Of a DNA stretch of 64,000 bases, positions 46,512 through 58,498 are shown piece by piece. The DNA is taken from the NCBI GenBank assembly GCA_945859605.1, contig OX243817.1, positions 30,845,407-30,909,406 of the forward strand. Direction: 5' to 3'. A model generated the notes under the pieces. That model worked only from the letters and a program-made list of their open reading frames with translations. It ran no database searches and was not told the origin of the DNA. A program made the position numbers and the translations under genes. The stretch's first letter is position 1, and every line of letters begins with the position of its first letter. Source of the stretch: Lumbricus rubellus. Its lineage: Eukaryota; Annelida; Clitellata; Crassiclitellata; Lumbricidae.

Positions 46512-46853
46512 TGTTTCATGGGAGGGACTTAAGTTGTTTGTGCCATTTTTGGCTTGAAACTACTCCACAACAGATGCCAACAAACACGCAACTTATCCTC
46601 GTCACTCGCGACGCATAGATATTATTTAAGACAAACAATAACCACTCGGAACTATCCTTAATTGAAAAACAAATCGCCATGTGACGAACACGTCAGCCTA
46701 AAAACTCGAACCAGAAAGACCGAAAGTACTTAATTAAATCGTCATTCTGCGTATCGGTCGCTACGCGAATCCGTACGTCCCCGCTAACTTTCGCGCTTAG
46801 TTACACGCGTGTTGGGTCGCTAAGTAAAACAGCCCAAAGGCCGAGCCTTTACA
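46099..46853 (-). repeat. LTR, upstream copy of the retrotransposon
   Basis: 755 bp; in element orientation this is the 5' LTR and should hold the promoter. It ends (element sense) ..GAAACTTACA at 46099. The long Gag frame opens at 46511, within this LTR. Confidence 0.95.
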
Positions 46854-46857
46854 GTGA

Positions 46858-47307
46858 TATCTGACTATTATAAGAAGTGAAGATTCTCAGGCTTTTACTT
46901 CTCCACTGCTTGTAATCTGGCAGTGCCAGTCCCAAGCCAAGGTTCCCATTAAAAATTGGCAAAAATTGATTCCATACGACTAAGATCGCTAAATACAGCA
47001 AAAGTTTAGACTTTCTGTTGCTGCATTTGTTAACTGTGTAGGCAATTACACGGGTTCTGACGTTCTATGGCGCAGTCTGGATTGGTTTCCAGACAACTTA
47101 TATTGTTCATACGAACTTAATACGCAGACTATCATTATGGTTAGAGTGACTTTATTTAAATTATCTAATTCTATTGGTTTTTACACCGATATTAGGCTAT
47201 ATTGTGTGATTTCTTTCTTTCTTATCATGTTTATTAACAGGTAACCTATTTTTAGTTCAAAATGCTTTTGCTGTCATCTTGTGTTTTTTGTTGTTGCAAT
47301 AAAGTGA

Positions 47308-47350
<43 letters not shown>

Positions 47351-50300
47351 TCCTCATCCGGACTCATAACCAGGAAAATTCCGCCGGATTGAGATCCGGT
47401 AGGCCCTATATCTCATTTGAGATCCACCACCTGCACTACTAGCTCTGAGTGATCTATGGCGCAATTTCCTAGGCAGCATTTTCACGTGTGTGAGATGGGA
47501 CCCGCATGAATGGCCTGTCTGAGGGGTTTAAAATTGAGAATGTTTGTATGTGCACTTGTTGCACTTGAGAATATGGATAGGCTATTGGTTCCGTGTGGGC
47601 ATCCAGGCAGTTTCGATCATCTCCAGTACCGTAACTGATCGAGTTAAAAGGTACGGTACATGAAAAGACTTCAGGTCTACTTCATATAGGCCTAAGGGTG
47701 CGTGAACTAGGCTGTGCATGTGGTCTCTGGTTTATTTAGAAAAACATGATAGCCTTAGCCTATACGAGACTTAGATTTTACTGGTTTAATTTGTCGGATT
47801 CAAGACGCCTATTATAATTTAAGAATGTCTAGGGTTCTAGGCCTATAGCATCACCACAATAATGCTAATGGCGCCAATCAATGATCGCCCATGGGCCAAT
47901 GCCTAATAAGAATCTTTGTGAAAGCCATATTCAGATTGTGACCATTTGAAAGCCAAGAGCTATAGAAGACTCCAGGAGAATATAGAAATATCCTATGGAG
48001 AAAATGAGTTAAATTCTTAGAAGAGCTCTCAAACCAGCCTCGGCTGAAAGATCAGCAATAAAACGTGGAAGAAAATAACATAGGTCAGCCAGAGGAAGCC
48101 CATTCCAGACCGCAAGGCCGAGACTTTATAATGAAAGTGAGCCGGGTCTGTACGAGACTCAGACCCGGCATTAATTCTTTGGTACTTGAATAAATACTGA
48201 TAAAAAGCAGTCTTTGGCCTAAAGAGACCAGGCAATTTTTTAAACCACTTTCAGCCCTGTATAGGACTAGCTGATAGCGATCACTGAAGAGCTGATGGGT
48301 GTGCTGAGCGAAGATGACTACCCGGTTCAACGGTTTCAAGGTCGTGACACGTTGTCGAGAAGGTGAAACGGTGGAACTCTTGGCAAGAGAACCTAGATCA
48401 TTCGTAGCAAGCTGTTACCATGTGCCAACCAGATGAACTGAATCCTTGATTGGGGTTATCTATCGTGTCAGCATTCTAAACTATTATTCGCCATCGCGTG
48501 AGTTATCATGCGGGTTGAATAGAAGTTGGATTCACCAAAAGAATTCTGTCCAAACTGGTCGGATTGAAGAAATGATTTTCTTAAAAATAGAAGTGGGACT
48601 GATGAAAAATGCTTGCTTTAATTGGCGTTGGATTGATTAAAAATAATTGGCATTTTAGCCTAAGTAGAAGTTGGATTGGTGAAAACACAACTGGATTAGG
48701 CTAATGAACGAATATTCTTACTTAAATGGAAGCTGGATTGGTAAAAAGGATAATAATGATCGTAATAATGCTAATAATTTTCACCTGTGAGGTGAGAAGT
48801 GTTTTTGATATCTGCTGAAAAGATATCATGCAATTATAATGAAATTAACCAACAAACATTTCATTATTTTCTCAATGGTTATAATACAATCATGCACGGA
48901 ATCACTGAAATCAGTTGAACAAAGAATGTTTAATACTGTCATCTGAGATAAAATTATCACAAAGAGTTCAAAAATAATACTGATTAATAACAAATGCAAA
49001 AGAATACTTTCTTTTGAAGTCTAAGACACAAGACAACTTAAAAAACGAATTTTTTACACTCAAAAAATAGCTTTTATAAAAAAAGACATGACCCAAGTAT
49101 CAACCACCTAACAGAATTAAATCAGCCAGACACAGCTCTGAGTCAGTTAGACAGTGATCTGCAGCAAGTCAATCAGTCAGCTAAATAACCCGATCAGTCT
49201 ATAATATGTCAGGAAGCAAGTCAATTAGCAAGTTAGCCAGTCGTAAGTCCCAATTATTACAAGAAGCCATCAAATAAATAACAGTAAAATTTATCACTTA
49301 AGGACATGCATGAATTCTATCAGAAAAAATATCTTTTAAAAGTTTCTTTTAAGACAGTCATCACAGTGGTTTTCGAATTTTTCATCCAGTAATAATACTA
49401 TAGCGAATAAAAAAATAACTGTATGAAAATAACTACACCAGAAACTTACAGCAAGCCCATCGTAACACTAATTCTGATGTAGACTAACAGAGTTGGAGAT
49501 ATGAACATGCAATTTTTTCAATTTTGGACAATTATTGCCTAATTATTACATGATATCATTATAACGTGGATCTGTATGGTTCTCAAAGACAGTAATATTA
49601 TAGCAAGTTTTGCATGTAACATTGAGCATTTGCCTCATTTCTGACAAAGCATTGACAATCACCATAGAGATTATTCTACACCAAGTCAGAGACAAAAACT
49701 ATCATTCAACCATATGTGACAGGAGGAAGGTGGGTGTAGGCTAAACCATTCAAGGTATACAGGCCAACTTTCGAAGCAAAAATGGCTGTAAGCCTATAAC
49801 CAAAAAAGACTAAAAGTTCATAACCAAAAATCAACAACCTAGATGCACTCACACAAAAAACAATCATGTGATGGTAATTGCTAAATTTGCTAAAACAACT
49901 AAAATTAAAAAATCAGCCGTCAAAGCTTCAAAATAAAAATTATGCACTAATCATTGAAATATTCCTCACACCGGTAAGCATCAAAGAGCAGCAAAACGAT
50001 CATGTGCTATACAAAAACTTAATTTGGCTGTGTGAGGCAACAGTCTGAAAGTGACAGACCAACCAACTGCTTAGTTTAATCATTAGTTAATATTATGTTA
50101 AGTAAATAGCATTGTATATTTATGTCAAACGAATCAACAAAGCTACAAAACTAACAATTTATAAAATATCATAGCACCAAGATGTCGCAATTCAATCCAA
50201 GAATTAGCAGTTATTATATGCAGATTATAAGTAAATACACTGAGAAAAATTATACCAGAAACACATCTATAGTAAGTAAGTTAGCCACTTTCTCTGACCA

Positions 50301-51017
50301 CCTGGAACAGCAGCAACAACCGAGAAATTAAGGCGAATCATACGCACTCCAAGAAATAGCAAATTTCTTGTGAAACATCCAAATGAATTACAGATCAACA
50401 AAGGGCTGGTATTACCAGCAAAATTTGCAAAATATTTAATACTGAAACTCATACATCATAGTCTTTACAATACACTGATGATAGGCTACTGCTAGAAAAT
50501 AATGCAACAAGTTCACATCTAAAGCATGTTAGTAGCAGAATATAGAAATCGTTTTAATACTGTTATAGGCAATGATAGATTGCAAGATGCACTAGGACAA
50601 CAGTAAAGCAAAGACTCTACACATGTAGGCCTAACATCGAAAAATTTAACTGGCATTTCAAGTTCATAGCAAACATCTGATAATAAAATTGACACAAATG
50701 AAGTTTCATACTAAGAATTCAATTTGAAATTATAGCACAGTTTACTGCATATTTAAATAAAATTACATTGCCTAAAGTGGTAGAATTACTAACAGAAATT
50801 TTGCATGTGGTGACTAAGCTCCCTAAAAAATCACTGATGCTGTTTTATAAAATCTGCAAATTAATTAAACTCATGCTTTGGGTATAAATACTCTAAGAGG
50901 TTTTGAAAAATTGTCTAACAAAATCATCTTCGGAAACTAAACAAAGAGTGGATGTGATTATAATACGAATCAGAAATGCAGCAGCCTATTCACTTCTTGT
51001 GCAGGTCCATTATTTCT
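46858..51017. other. AT-rich spacer, no gene recognised
   Basis: Contains a GATT tetranucleotide run with a CAATAAAG-type tail (about 47295-47350), a possible L2-like remnant at 48000-48240 and a degenerate relative of the GAAGCTGGAT arrays at 48500-48760. From about 48780 to 50990 I see only AT-rich sequence without domain-bearing frames. Confidence 0.5.
48500..48760 (+). repeat. Degenerate GAAGYTGGAT repeat array
   Basis: Words such as AATAGAAGTTGGATT, TTGGCGTTGGATTGA and AATGGAAGCTGGATTGG recur every 40-60 bases, as in 20700-20990 and 57630-58020. No terminal repeats were found at this copy. Confidence 0.55.
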
Positions 51018-54000
51018 CTAGATTAGAAATGGTTTGGCTTTGAGGACCCAGCGATGGTTTGCGTGGTTTCGTCGCAGTTTTATGACGCTATCATCAATGT
51101 TTGCACCGTTGATCTTGTCGCTGATATCATCAGTCAGCTTGGCACGTGCGATCTTCAGGAGGCTGATGTTGCGGCCTGTTGTGTGTAGCGACTCCTGAAG
51201 GCCATCTCCACCCTGGAAATAAAGAACATTTCAGATTTAAAATATTCAATATCGTCAATAAAAGGGTGCCTGATAGAATGTATTAGTTAGTGTTCTGGAT
51301 TATCAACCCATGGCTCAAATCTTCGAACTGGAAGATAGTGTTTCAACATTTCTGATGGAAGTGAGATGAGGAGATGTCTGGAAGAAGCCAAATGTCCATT
51401 CCACCATTGACAAACCAACTCCAGAGAAAGAACTGGACTATACTGTGGCAGTACGGGCACATGGAACCGCCATGACAACACAGAAGATACAACATATGGC
51501 GAGGAAATGTCTTCCATGGGTAAGAGGGTGAGCAGCTTAAAAAACATTGCCATTGTAATCGTGAATGAGATGCGCTCTGGGAATGCAAGTTCATTAGATG
51601 TGCATAAGTGCAAGCATGAATGTATGTATGTACACACTAGTACATTAAATATGCATGTACTTATGTAGGTATATAGGTATGCAAGCATGTATGTATGCTT
51701 AAACATTATACAATACATAAAGACAATCAACCTCACCTTAAGTGCTCCCCAAAAGTGCCAAGGTTCCCTTTAATGCAATAATGATCAATGCAGAAACAGA
51801 GATAATAGCCAGGAAAGAATATCGTTGTGTGAATGGAATCCTGTGGCAAACACACAAAGAAGCTGAAGACTGTATAGCGAAGTGACAAGGTTAGTTAGAC
51901 ATACCCTAACGATTTCCTGTGCTTCCGGCATATTGTTGCCTGGATGTCTCTGGAAATGGCTGATCATCGGTCGATTCAGTTTCTCATGAACCATAAGATC
52001 ATGTGTCGACACTGGTCCCTGTTTTTAACGCAAAACAAGTATTTAAAAACTATGCAATGTTTTGACATAAGCACATATACTGAGAATTATTACTGCTTAA
52101 TTAATAAAATATAAACTAGTCAAGCGTAAGAGCTCGAAGACCATTTTTTCAGTCGTGATTTTACTGCATTATGTCAGTAGCACTTCCAATGAGTCTCTCT
52201 GAAATGGCGCTATATAAATTTCCAATTAACATTACCATTACAGCAATCAAATGTTATAAGAGCTACAACACCGTGACATAAACAATAATTAATGAAATTA
52301 TAATTTACCAGAACCAACTGAGTGAAATCATATAAATGTAATTAATGTATTCACAGTTCTAAGAATGGCTTCTCATTACCGGCAGTCTCATTTGTATTTC
52401 TTAAAACAATGGCATCACCCCACCCATATTCTGTATTCTGAAAAAAATTAAGCTAATCATAGTATCTACTATTCAATGAAGAAATAAATTTAAGAGCAAA
52501 ATACAGAACACATGAATTTAAATTGCAAATGACTAGATAAAAATGTCATGCTCATTAGCATACAATCGATAGCCTAGCCTGACTGATTGACAAATGATTG
52601 ACAGATGATTGACAGATGTCATACCCTTGTCTGCCACCAGGCATGTTCCGTGACATCGTACCACCTCTCCGAACGATGCGTGGCATGACGGTTCTCACCA
52701 GAAGCAATGTCCAGATGTTGCTGAAATAAAACACGGTAAATTTAAACATCTCATTGAGGAAAACCAAAGATTTAAATCAATAAATGACCTTAAATTAATA
52801 AATGACCTTGATTAATAAGGATATTACTCTCTACCATTAAACTTTGATTCATGATGAATGTTAGTTTCTTTTGATGTTTTATAATAACACATTACATCGT
52901 GTTGACCTTTAAAACAATTGCCTAGTCTAAAACAGATCACCCTACATTCAATAAATGCCCTGTTTTACGTGATTCAGTACACCAAAAGTTCTCTGTTTAC
53001 CTTGAATTAAAAAGTACCTTAAATTAATAAATGACCTTGATTAACATGCATATTACTTTTGATGTTTCATAACATCACATCACATTGTGTTCGCCTTTAA
53101 AACAAGTGTCTAGTCTAGAACCGATATCCCTACATTCAATAAAATGCCCTGTTTTACGTGATTCAGTACACCAAAAGTTCTCTGTTAAAATCACACACAT
53201 TTCAATTAGTTCGAGAGTAGTTTCACAAGGTTCTTACAGAGCACTACATTTAATTAATCAACTTTGAGTGCTGGGATGGGTTTGGAGCACCACCGCGTGT
53301 CTCATTTCAGTTCAGTCATGTCACACTGATTGTGGGATCTGGGCATTGGCTACCTAATCAACTCATTGTAAAATGAGCATGGTTGGGTCCACATGATCGC
53401 TACACAAAGTCGAGAACATTTACATCTGGTATTTCTATCAGTGAAGCCAGAATGAATGGATTAACAGTTTTAAAATGAGACATTCTAAGCAAATGAAGTG
53501 AACGAATGTGACGTAAAGTATGGACATCATCGACGTACCTTGAGATTGATGGTCTCTGCCACTTTCTGAAGCAGTCCTTGATTAACGGCCTCGTGCGCCT
53601 CCCTCTGTATCTTCTCCACCTTCTCAAGGAGGTTGACCGCATCGTACCTCAGCTGCTCAGACCTCGCTCTCGCCGTCCTCGCATCCTCCAGCGCCGTCTC
53701 ACACTCCGGCGTGTACGGGCCGAGCTGATCCGGATGGAAGATCTGGTCTTTGCTACATGCTCCGTTGATGCTCGAAGCACGAGAAGAGCAGCGAAGTCTT
53801 GGTCCGAGGTTGTACATGCTGACAAATGCACTCTGGCTGCCGATGCTGGGAATTGCGGCACAGATGAGGTCGAGAACACGTGACCGCTCCTGGCTCACGT
53901 CTGTCAGCCTCCTGCGTGCTGCCTCCAACACCTAAGACAATCGTAGAATCTTTATTCATTGTTCATGTTTCCAACAGCTAAGACAATCGTAGAATCTTTA

Positions 54001-56162
54001 TTCATTGTTCATGTTTCCAACAGCTAAGACAATCGTAGAATCTTTATTCATTGTTCATGTTTCCAACAGCTAAGACAATCGTAGAATCTTTATTCATTGT
54101 TCATGTCTGTGGAGTTGCAAGCAGCTGGTTTATTTATCTCACTTCAAATTAAGAGATAATGAACTTGCAATCTAAATAATTAATAATATCATATCGTATC
54201 TGATCAATGGCTTTTATTGTCACAAGCACACAGGGATGGGCAAATTACAGGGCAACATGTAATTGAATTACAAATTACCAATTACTGGAGAAAATGTAAT
54301 TGAATTACAAATTACAAATAACTTTGATATGGAGCAGCAAATTACAAATTACCAATTACAATTGTAATTTAAATTACGTAATTTCCATTACTCAATTAAA
54401 TTACTGCCCATCCCTGCAAGCACAATGCAAAATCTAACAATGTCTGTGTGTATACAAAGTGCAAGCCCATTGCCCTATTGTCCATGAATGTGTGAAACTG
54501 ACTGTACAGCATAATTATAAACTAAACTAATTAAATAAAGTGCTTAACTAAATTCACAGCAGGTAAAGGCCTTTTGAACACAAAACAGCGAAATCAGTGT
54601 TACCTGGAGCTGCTCCTTAACGAGCTTCAGGTGTTCTTCCAGCATCTTCTTCAGACTAAGAAGAGTCAGTCGCTCAGCATCCAAGAGATCATCAGCACCA
54701 TCTTTGCACTAAAACACACAATAAATTTGAAATTTAAGTCTACAAATAAGAACCAAGTTTAATACCAAATAACTAAATAATTACCTTTTAAAATGTATAT
54801 TTAGTGTTAATACTCATTTTTAAATTGAATTTTATTAATACTCTTTATTAAAACGTGTTTTATTTTTACAGGACCACATGGAATAAAAGTTTTAAAAGAA
54901 ATTAGATGAATTGGTTTAAGCTTCGACAACGATTTTTAGTTTTCTGAAAAACTACTATAATAAATTACATAAAATTTTGTGGTAATCTATCATCTTAGCA
55001 CCTTATAAAATTTTTCCCCAGTTTTGCATATCTTTTCCTGCATCCTAAGTGAAACATACACTGGCATGGGCGGAGTTTATCAGGGGCTAGGGGGAGCTAA
55101 GCCCCTCCAAGAAGGCCCAGATTCAATTTTTTCACCATGAAAATGGTATCGTTTTTCGGGGTTAGCTCTCCCAATAAGGTCCAAACTCGGGGTTAGCTCT
55201 ACCAAGAACGGAAACCAAACTCCGCCCATGTCCACTGGAACCTTTACGGAATTTGTGTACCAGTAGCTATGCAAGAGAAATTATTATCTAGAATGTAATA
55301 ATTATTGCAACAAAATAATGACCAGTTGTAGCTTCCTGGAAGTCGTAGAGTGACTCACAGTGATATGTTTGTTTGTATGTGAACTTGTTATAGCACCCCT
55401 TCAAGCTCTCTCTACTCCTCAGAGGCGCTCCTGAATGCAGAGCGGACACTGCATATGCCTACATGTTTATTTATGCATGTTTATTCCAATTTAATTTTTA
55501 ATTTTCTATTTTTGTTTTATGATTATTTTACACATTATTGCATTCTGGCATGAGAACTTTTACGGGTTTACATGTCAATTGTTGAAACCGAATATAAATG
55601 ATATGAAGGAATAATGCTGGATGCTAAAAGGATATCAGCCCACTTACAATTATGCTTTGATGTTATATCATATTATTTACACTGACATTGTGTAGGCCTA
55701 CATTGTGTCATTCTGCTAACAGCGCTTTCAAAAATTAGCTAATAAGATGCATATATAGAGATTCTAAACCTTTTCTCGGCCTGGTCTAGATGTTCTGGTT
55801 TTCTGGCTCTGAAGATTTACGATGATATCCTTTCTAATGTGTTCGTGCATTCTTTCTAGCCGTTCGCGGATTCGATTCAACATCTTCATCTCCTCGTTCG
55901 TGTCTATAATGCTCTCCCTAAGTCTGTAGACGACCAGTCTAACTTGGCGACCATATCTGAGTGCCTCTTCATTGCTCAGTTCGCCCAGTATGTCCCTCAG
56001 ATGCGGCAGAGGGTCGAGGGTCTTTCCCAGGTCGTTTGCCTGGTCGCTGCGACGTATAACATTCTCCGACAAATTTATTTCCTTAAGGGTGTTATTTCGC
56101 CAAACCGACGGCCCGATCATTCCGGCACACATCGGAATAACTTTTGTGCCTACTACAGCCAT
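51018..56162 (-). CDS. TEKTL1: Tektin-like protein, CCDC105/TEKTL1 ortholog
   Basis: Six exons on the minus strand, all phase 0: 55770-56162, 54604-54708, 53539-53931, 52625-52720, 51905-52018 and 51018-51212. They give 431 residues. The protein is mostly alpha-helical coiled coil. Diagnostic words are PYTPECETAL (238-247), EKLNRPMISHFQRH (341-354), LPEA-like MPEAQE (359-364), and a tektin-like C-terminal pattern LKIARAKLTDDISDKINGAN. These match CCDC105 (tektin-like 1) rather than tektins 1-5, which carry the RPNVELCRD nonapeptide that is absent here. Family role: a filament-forming protein inside doublet microtubules of the sperm axoneme. The start at 56162 gives an N-terminus somewhat shorter than mammalian forms. 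A 46-bp tandem repeat lies at the acceptor of exon 3, and a hAT MITE lies in intron 2. Confidence 0.88.
53932..54107. repeat. 46-bp tandem repeat at a TEKTL1 splice acceptor
   Basis: Three full units and most of a fourth, nearly identical. On the minus strand each unit ends in ATTGTCTTAG and the next begins CTGTTGGA. The true exon junction reads ATTGTCTTAG then GTGTTGGA, so each unit copies the intron end and the first bases of the exon. Confidence 0.95.
54231..54416. mobile_element. hAT-like MITE, CAGGGATGGGCAA family, TEKTL1 intron
   Basis: It begins CAGGGATGGGCAAATTAC and ends TTACTGCCCATCCCTG. The 8-bp target-site duplication CAAGCACA is at 54223-54230 and 54417-54424. The body is made of AATTAC/GTAATT words. 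This terminal type is widespread in animal genomes. Confidence 0.92.
55065..55230. mobile_element. hAT-like MITE, GGGCGGAGTTT family, copy 3
   Basis: Near-identical to 646-810, with ends CATGGGCGGAGTTT and AAACTCCGCCCATG. Flanks match at 7 of 8 bases (TACACTGG at 55057-55064, TCCACTGG at 55231-55238). It lies in intron 1 of TEKTL1. Confidence 0.88.
55370..55452 (-). repeat. SINE 3' fragment
   Basis: On the minus strand it keeps the tail CTTGAAGGGGTGCTATAAC then AAGT, plus the adjoining GGAGCGCCTCTGAGGAG body. The tRNA head is missing. Useful as a reference lacking TAGGCCTA/TAGCCTA insertions seen in other copies. Confidence 0.65.
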
Positions 56163-57470
56163 TCTGCAAGTTTTAACGCCAAAATAACCAAAATAAGGAG
56201 CAAATATCCCAACACAACCAGCAGATCATCAGATGCCCACTGGTTGCCAATAGTTACGCAACGAGACTCACGCGAGATTACACAATTTAGAATAAAACAA
56301 AACATTAATATTCTTAAATCATCATAGATCGGGATTTTGAAAAATTGTGTAACTAAATTGCAGGAGCCAGTTTAGGCTATTGACAGCATGCGAGCTGATG
56401 GTGGCATGAGTGGTAGAATATTAAAATAATAAGATGATAATTAATTATCTTCCTTCTGAATTGCGCACTTTTTCGGTCCATTCACCATCAGTTTGTATCA
56501 CCCACAATCATTTTTGTTCAAGCTCCTCTATTCATCACTCCTTGGGATTTGCATTCAAAACTGAAGTTTCGACTCTTCAAAGGTGATAAAAAAAGTATAA
56601 ATAACAAACAATACAACAGCTAGCTAGGCCTACTCGAGATCTGCCTGGCTACGGACTCGAACCTCCTAATAGGCTAGGTCAGATAGCAAAATAATGGAAT
56701 TTCGCTGTCACATCATAATATAGCCTAATCGTAATCTCCAAACTATTAAAACGCTACTCGAAGTCAAGCGCGGGCGCCAGCTTATTCATGAGCGCTACGT
56801 CGAGCCAAAAGGATTGTAAGAGTAGTTCAAAAGGTGGTCCGAAACCCAATGGTGGTCCGGTCGCTTCTTCAGCGTCTAGAAAGTAGGCCTAAACCAGCAA
56901 TCTCAAAGTCGTAGGCTAATGAAAGAAAATACTATAAAATGATTCATAATGTTAATGATGACAATTGCTTCACAGATCACGAAGTTTATCCTACAGATTT
57001 TTTATTTGTCTTCGAGAGCCATAATTATTGGGAAACCTATAGGCTATAGAACCACACTTGTGTGGTTTCAGTCGAAGGCCACCTGGTTACACCGGATTTT
57101 AGATGGCCCTTGAACGAGAGCGATTAAAATGGTCGATGATTTTGAGAGGACAACAGACTAAAGAATTGCGAGGAAATGTAATGCGATTTCTTTAAATTAA
57201 ACATTATTTTTATAATGAGTCATATTAAACATAATGTGTTATATACTGTTTGCATAGCTAAGAGTTTGCACAGCCTTGAGTTCCGTGTTGACCAACCTCT
57301 GGCTGATAATGTTAAGCTTTCCAGAGGACACTCCTTAATCGCGTATTATTTTGTGATCTTATATACCTGTTAACTCGTTTACATTCTAACGCTCAAGCAA
57401 TTTTTGAAGATGCATTTTATCAGCATTCGCTGTGTTTAAATGATGCATGTGTGTAGAGTAGTCCAGTTTT
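56163..57470. other. TEKTL1-IMMP2L divergent intergenic region, left part
   Basis: No gene recognised. It should hold the TEKTL1 promoter and 5' untranslated sequence. No TATA or other motif could be assigned with confidence. Confidence 0.4.
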
Positions 57471-58156
57471 GGCACTCCTCCGAAGTCCGGTCCCAAATTA
57501 TTTCACAGCATTTTCTCACCGTCACTTCACAAACCGTTCACCGACTACTAAATATTGTAATTGGCGCACAGCATTTGCAGATAACTGCCGAAAACGATTC
57601 GTCTAACGACAACTGGTCTCCTGACAACGCTTGAGAAATGGAAGTTGGATGACAGTTTTTAGAGGTGAAATGAAGGTTGGATTGATGAAAAACGCAAGAG
57701 AAATGGAATCTGGATGATGATTCTTTTACAGGTGAAATAGAAGTTGTATTGACGAAAATAACGCATAATAATTAAAAGCTGGATGAAGGTATTTCTAGAT
57801 CTGAAATAGAAACTGGATCGATTGATAAGAAAACTGCTTAGGCCTAAGTACCGTAATGGAAGCTGGATGAGGGTATTTTTATATCTGAAATTGAAGCTGG
57901 GTTGACTAAGATAACAGGCGAGAAATAGAAGCTGGATGAAGGTATTTTTAAATTTGAAGTAGAAATGGGTGCATGTTGGAATACATGAATGAAAATCATC
58001 AATCCAGCTACCATTTAAGCTATAAACGTACTGGTAAACAAAATGGCTTCAATAATGACGTAATTCTATATAAGGGTGGGTAAGTAAGCATTGGAGAAGC
58101 ATATCTATGTGATAAGCTATGAGAAATAATTTGGGACCGGACTTCGGAGGAGTGCC
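57471..58156. mobile_element. 686-bp DNA transposon with GAAGCTGGAT array
   Basis: Perfect 34-bp terminal inverted repeats start GGCACTCCTCCGAAGTCCGG. The 8-bp target-site duplication CCAGTTTT is at 57463-57470 and 58157-58164. The interior is an array of GAAATAGAAGCTGGATGA-like words with spacers (57630-58020), related to 20700-20890, and contains CGACAACTGGT like the arms at 20609. No transposase. The 8-bp duplication suggests hAT, P or Merlin type; the terminus does not decide. Confidence 0.93.
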
Positions 58157-58498
58157 CCAGTTTTAGTATAACCTGGTCAGGCTGGTTTTATCTCTAAAGT
58201 GAAAGCTAGAGGGCTTATAAAAATAATCTCATTGGCCACTTTTATTAAGCTTTAGATAGACTTAATTGCTTGTTCAGCAACAGAAAGGAACAGTCACCAA
58301 ACCTTGTAGTGGGCCTACACTTTGTATCAAATTTTTCGACTACATTACCTGACAAGAGATAAAACAGAGAATTCTTGACTACACAATGTTTAGTGTTTAT
58401 CAGTGTTCCTTTCTCTTAATGTTCTTGCATATATTTTTGCAGGTCATTTAGAGGTTTCATTGCTTTTATCGTGGTGTGACATCACAGATCAGCGTAAG

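Larger units (their letters stand above)
41899..46853 (-). mobile_element. Young non-autonomous Ty3/gypsy-type LTR retrotransposon
   Basis: Two 755-bp LTRs (41899-42653 and 46099-46853) start TGTAA and end TTACA on the plus strand and differ at only two positions. The 4-bp target-site duplication GTGA is at 41895-41898 and 46854-46857. In element orientation the upstream LTR is the right one. A polypurine tract (GGTGGGGGAGAG) abuts the downstream LTR at 42654-42665. The single long frame keeps Gag, protease and part of integrase but lacks reverse transcriptase and RNase H. No TGG-start primer-binding site lies directly inside the upstream LTR. Being non-autonomous, it must have been mobilised by a related complete element. 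Confidence 0.95.

Noticed and set aside
48000..48240. Minus-strand AVWNGLPLA resembling an RT C-terminus
   Set aside because: The match is short and in a broken frame. It is mentioned only as a possible remnant in the spacer entry.
51287..51736. 149-codon minus-strand frame in the last TEKTL1 intron
   Set aside because: Its N-terminal half is a TGTA-rich simple repeat and the rest has no recognisable domain. It lies between two well-supported exons.
52380..52437. Possible extra TEKTL1 exon on the minus strand, with AG acceptor and GT donor
   Set aside because: It is 58 bases long and would shift the frame into the next exon. Joining 52625 directly to 52018 keeps phase 0 and gives exactly the spacing expected from CCDC105.
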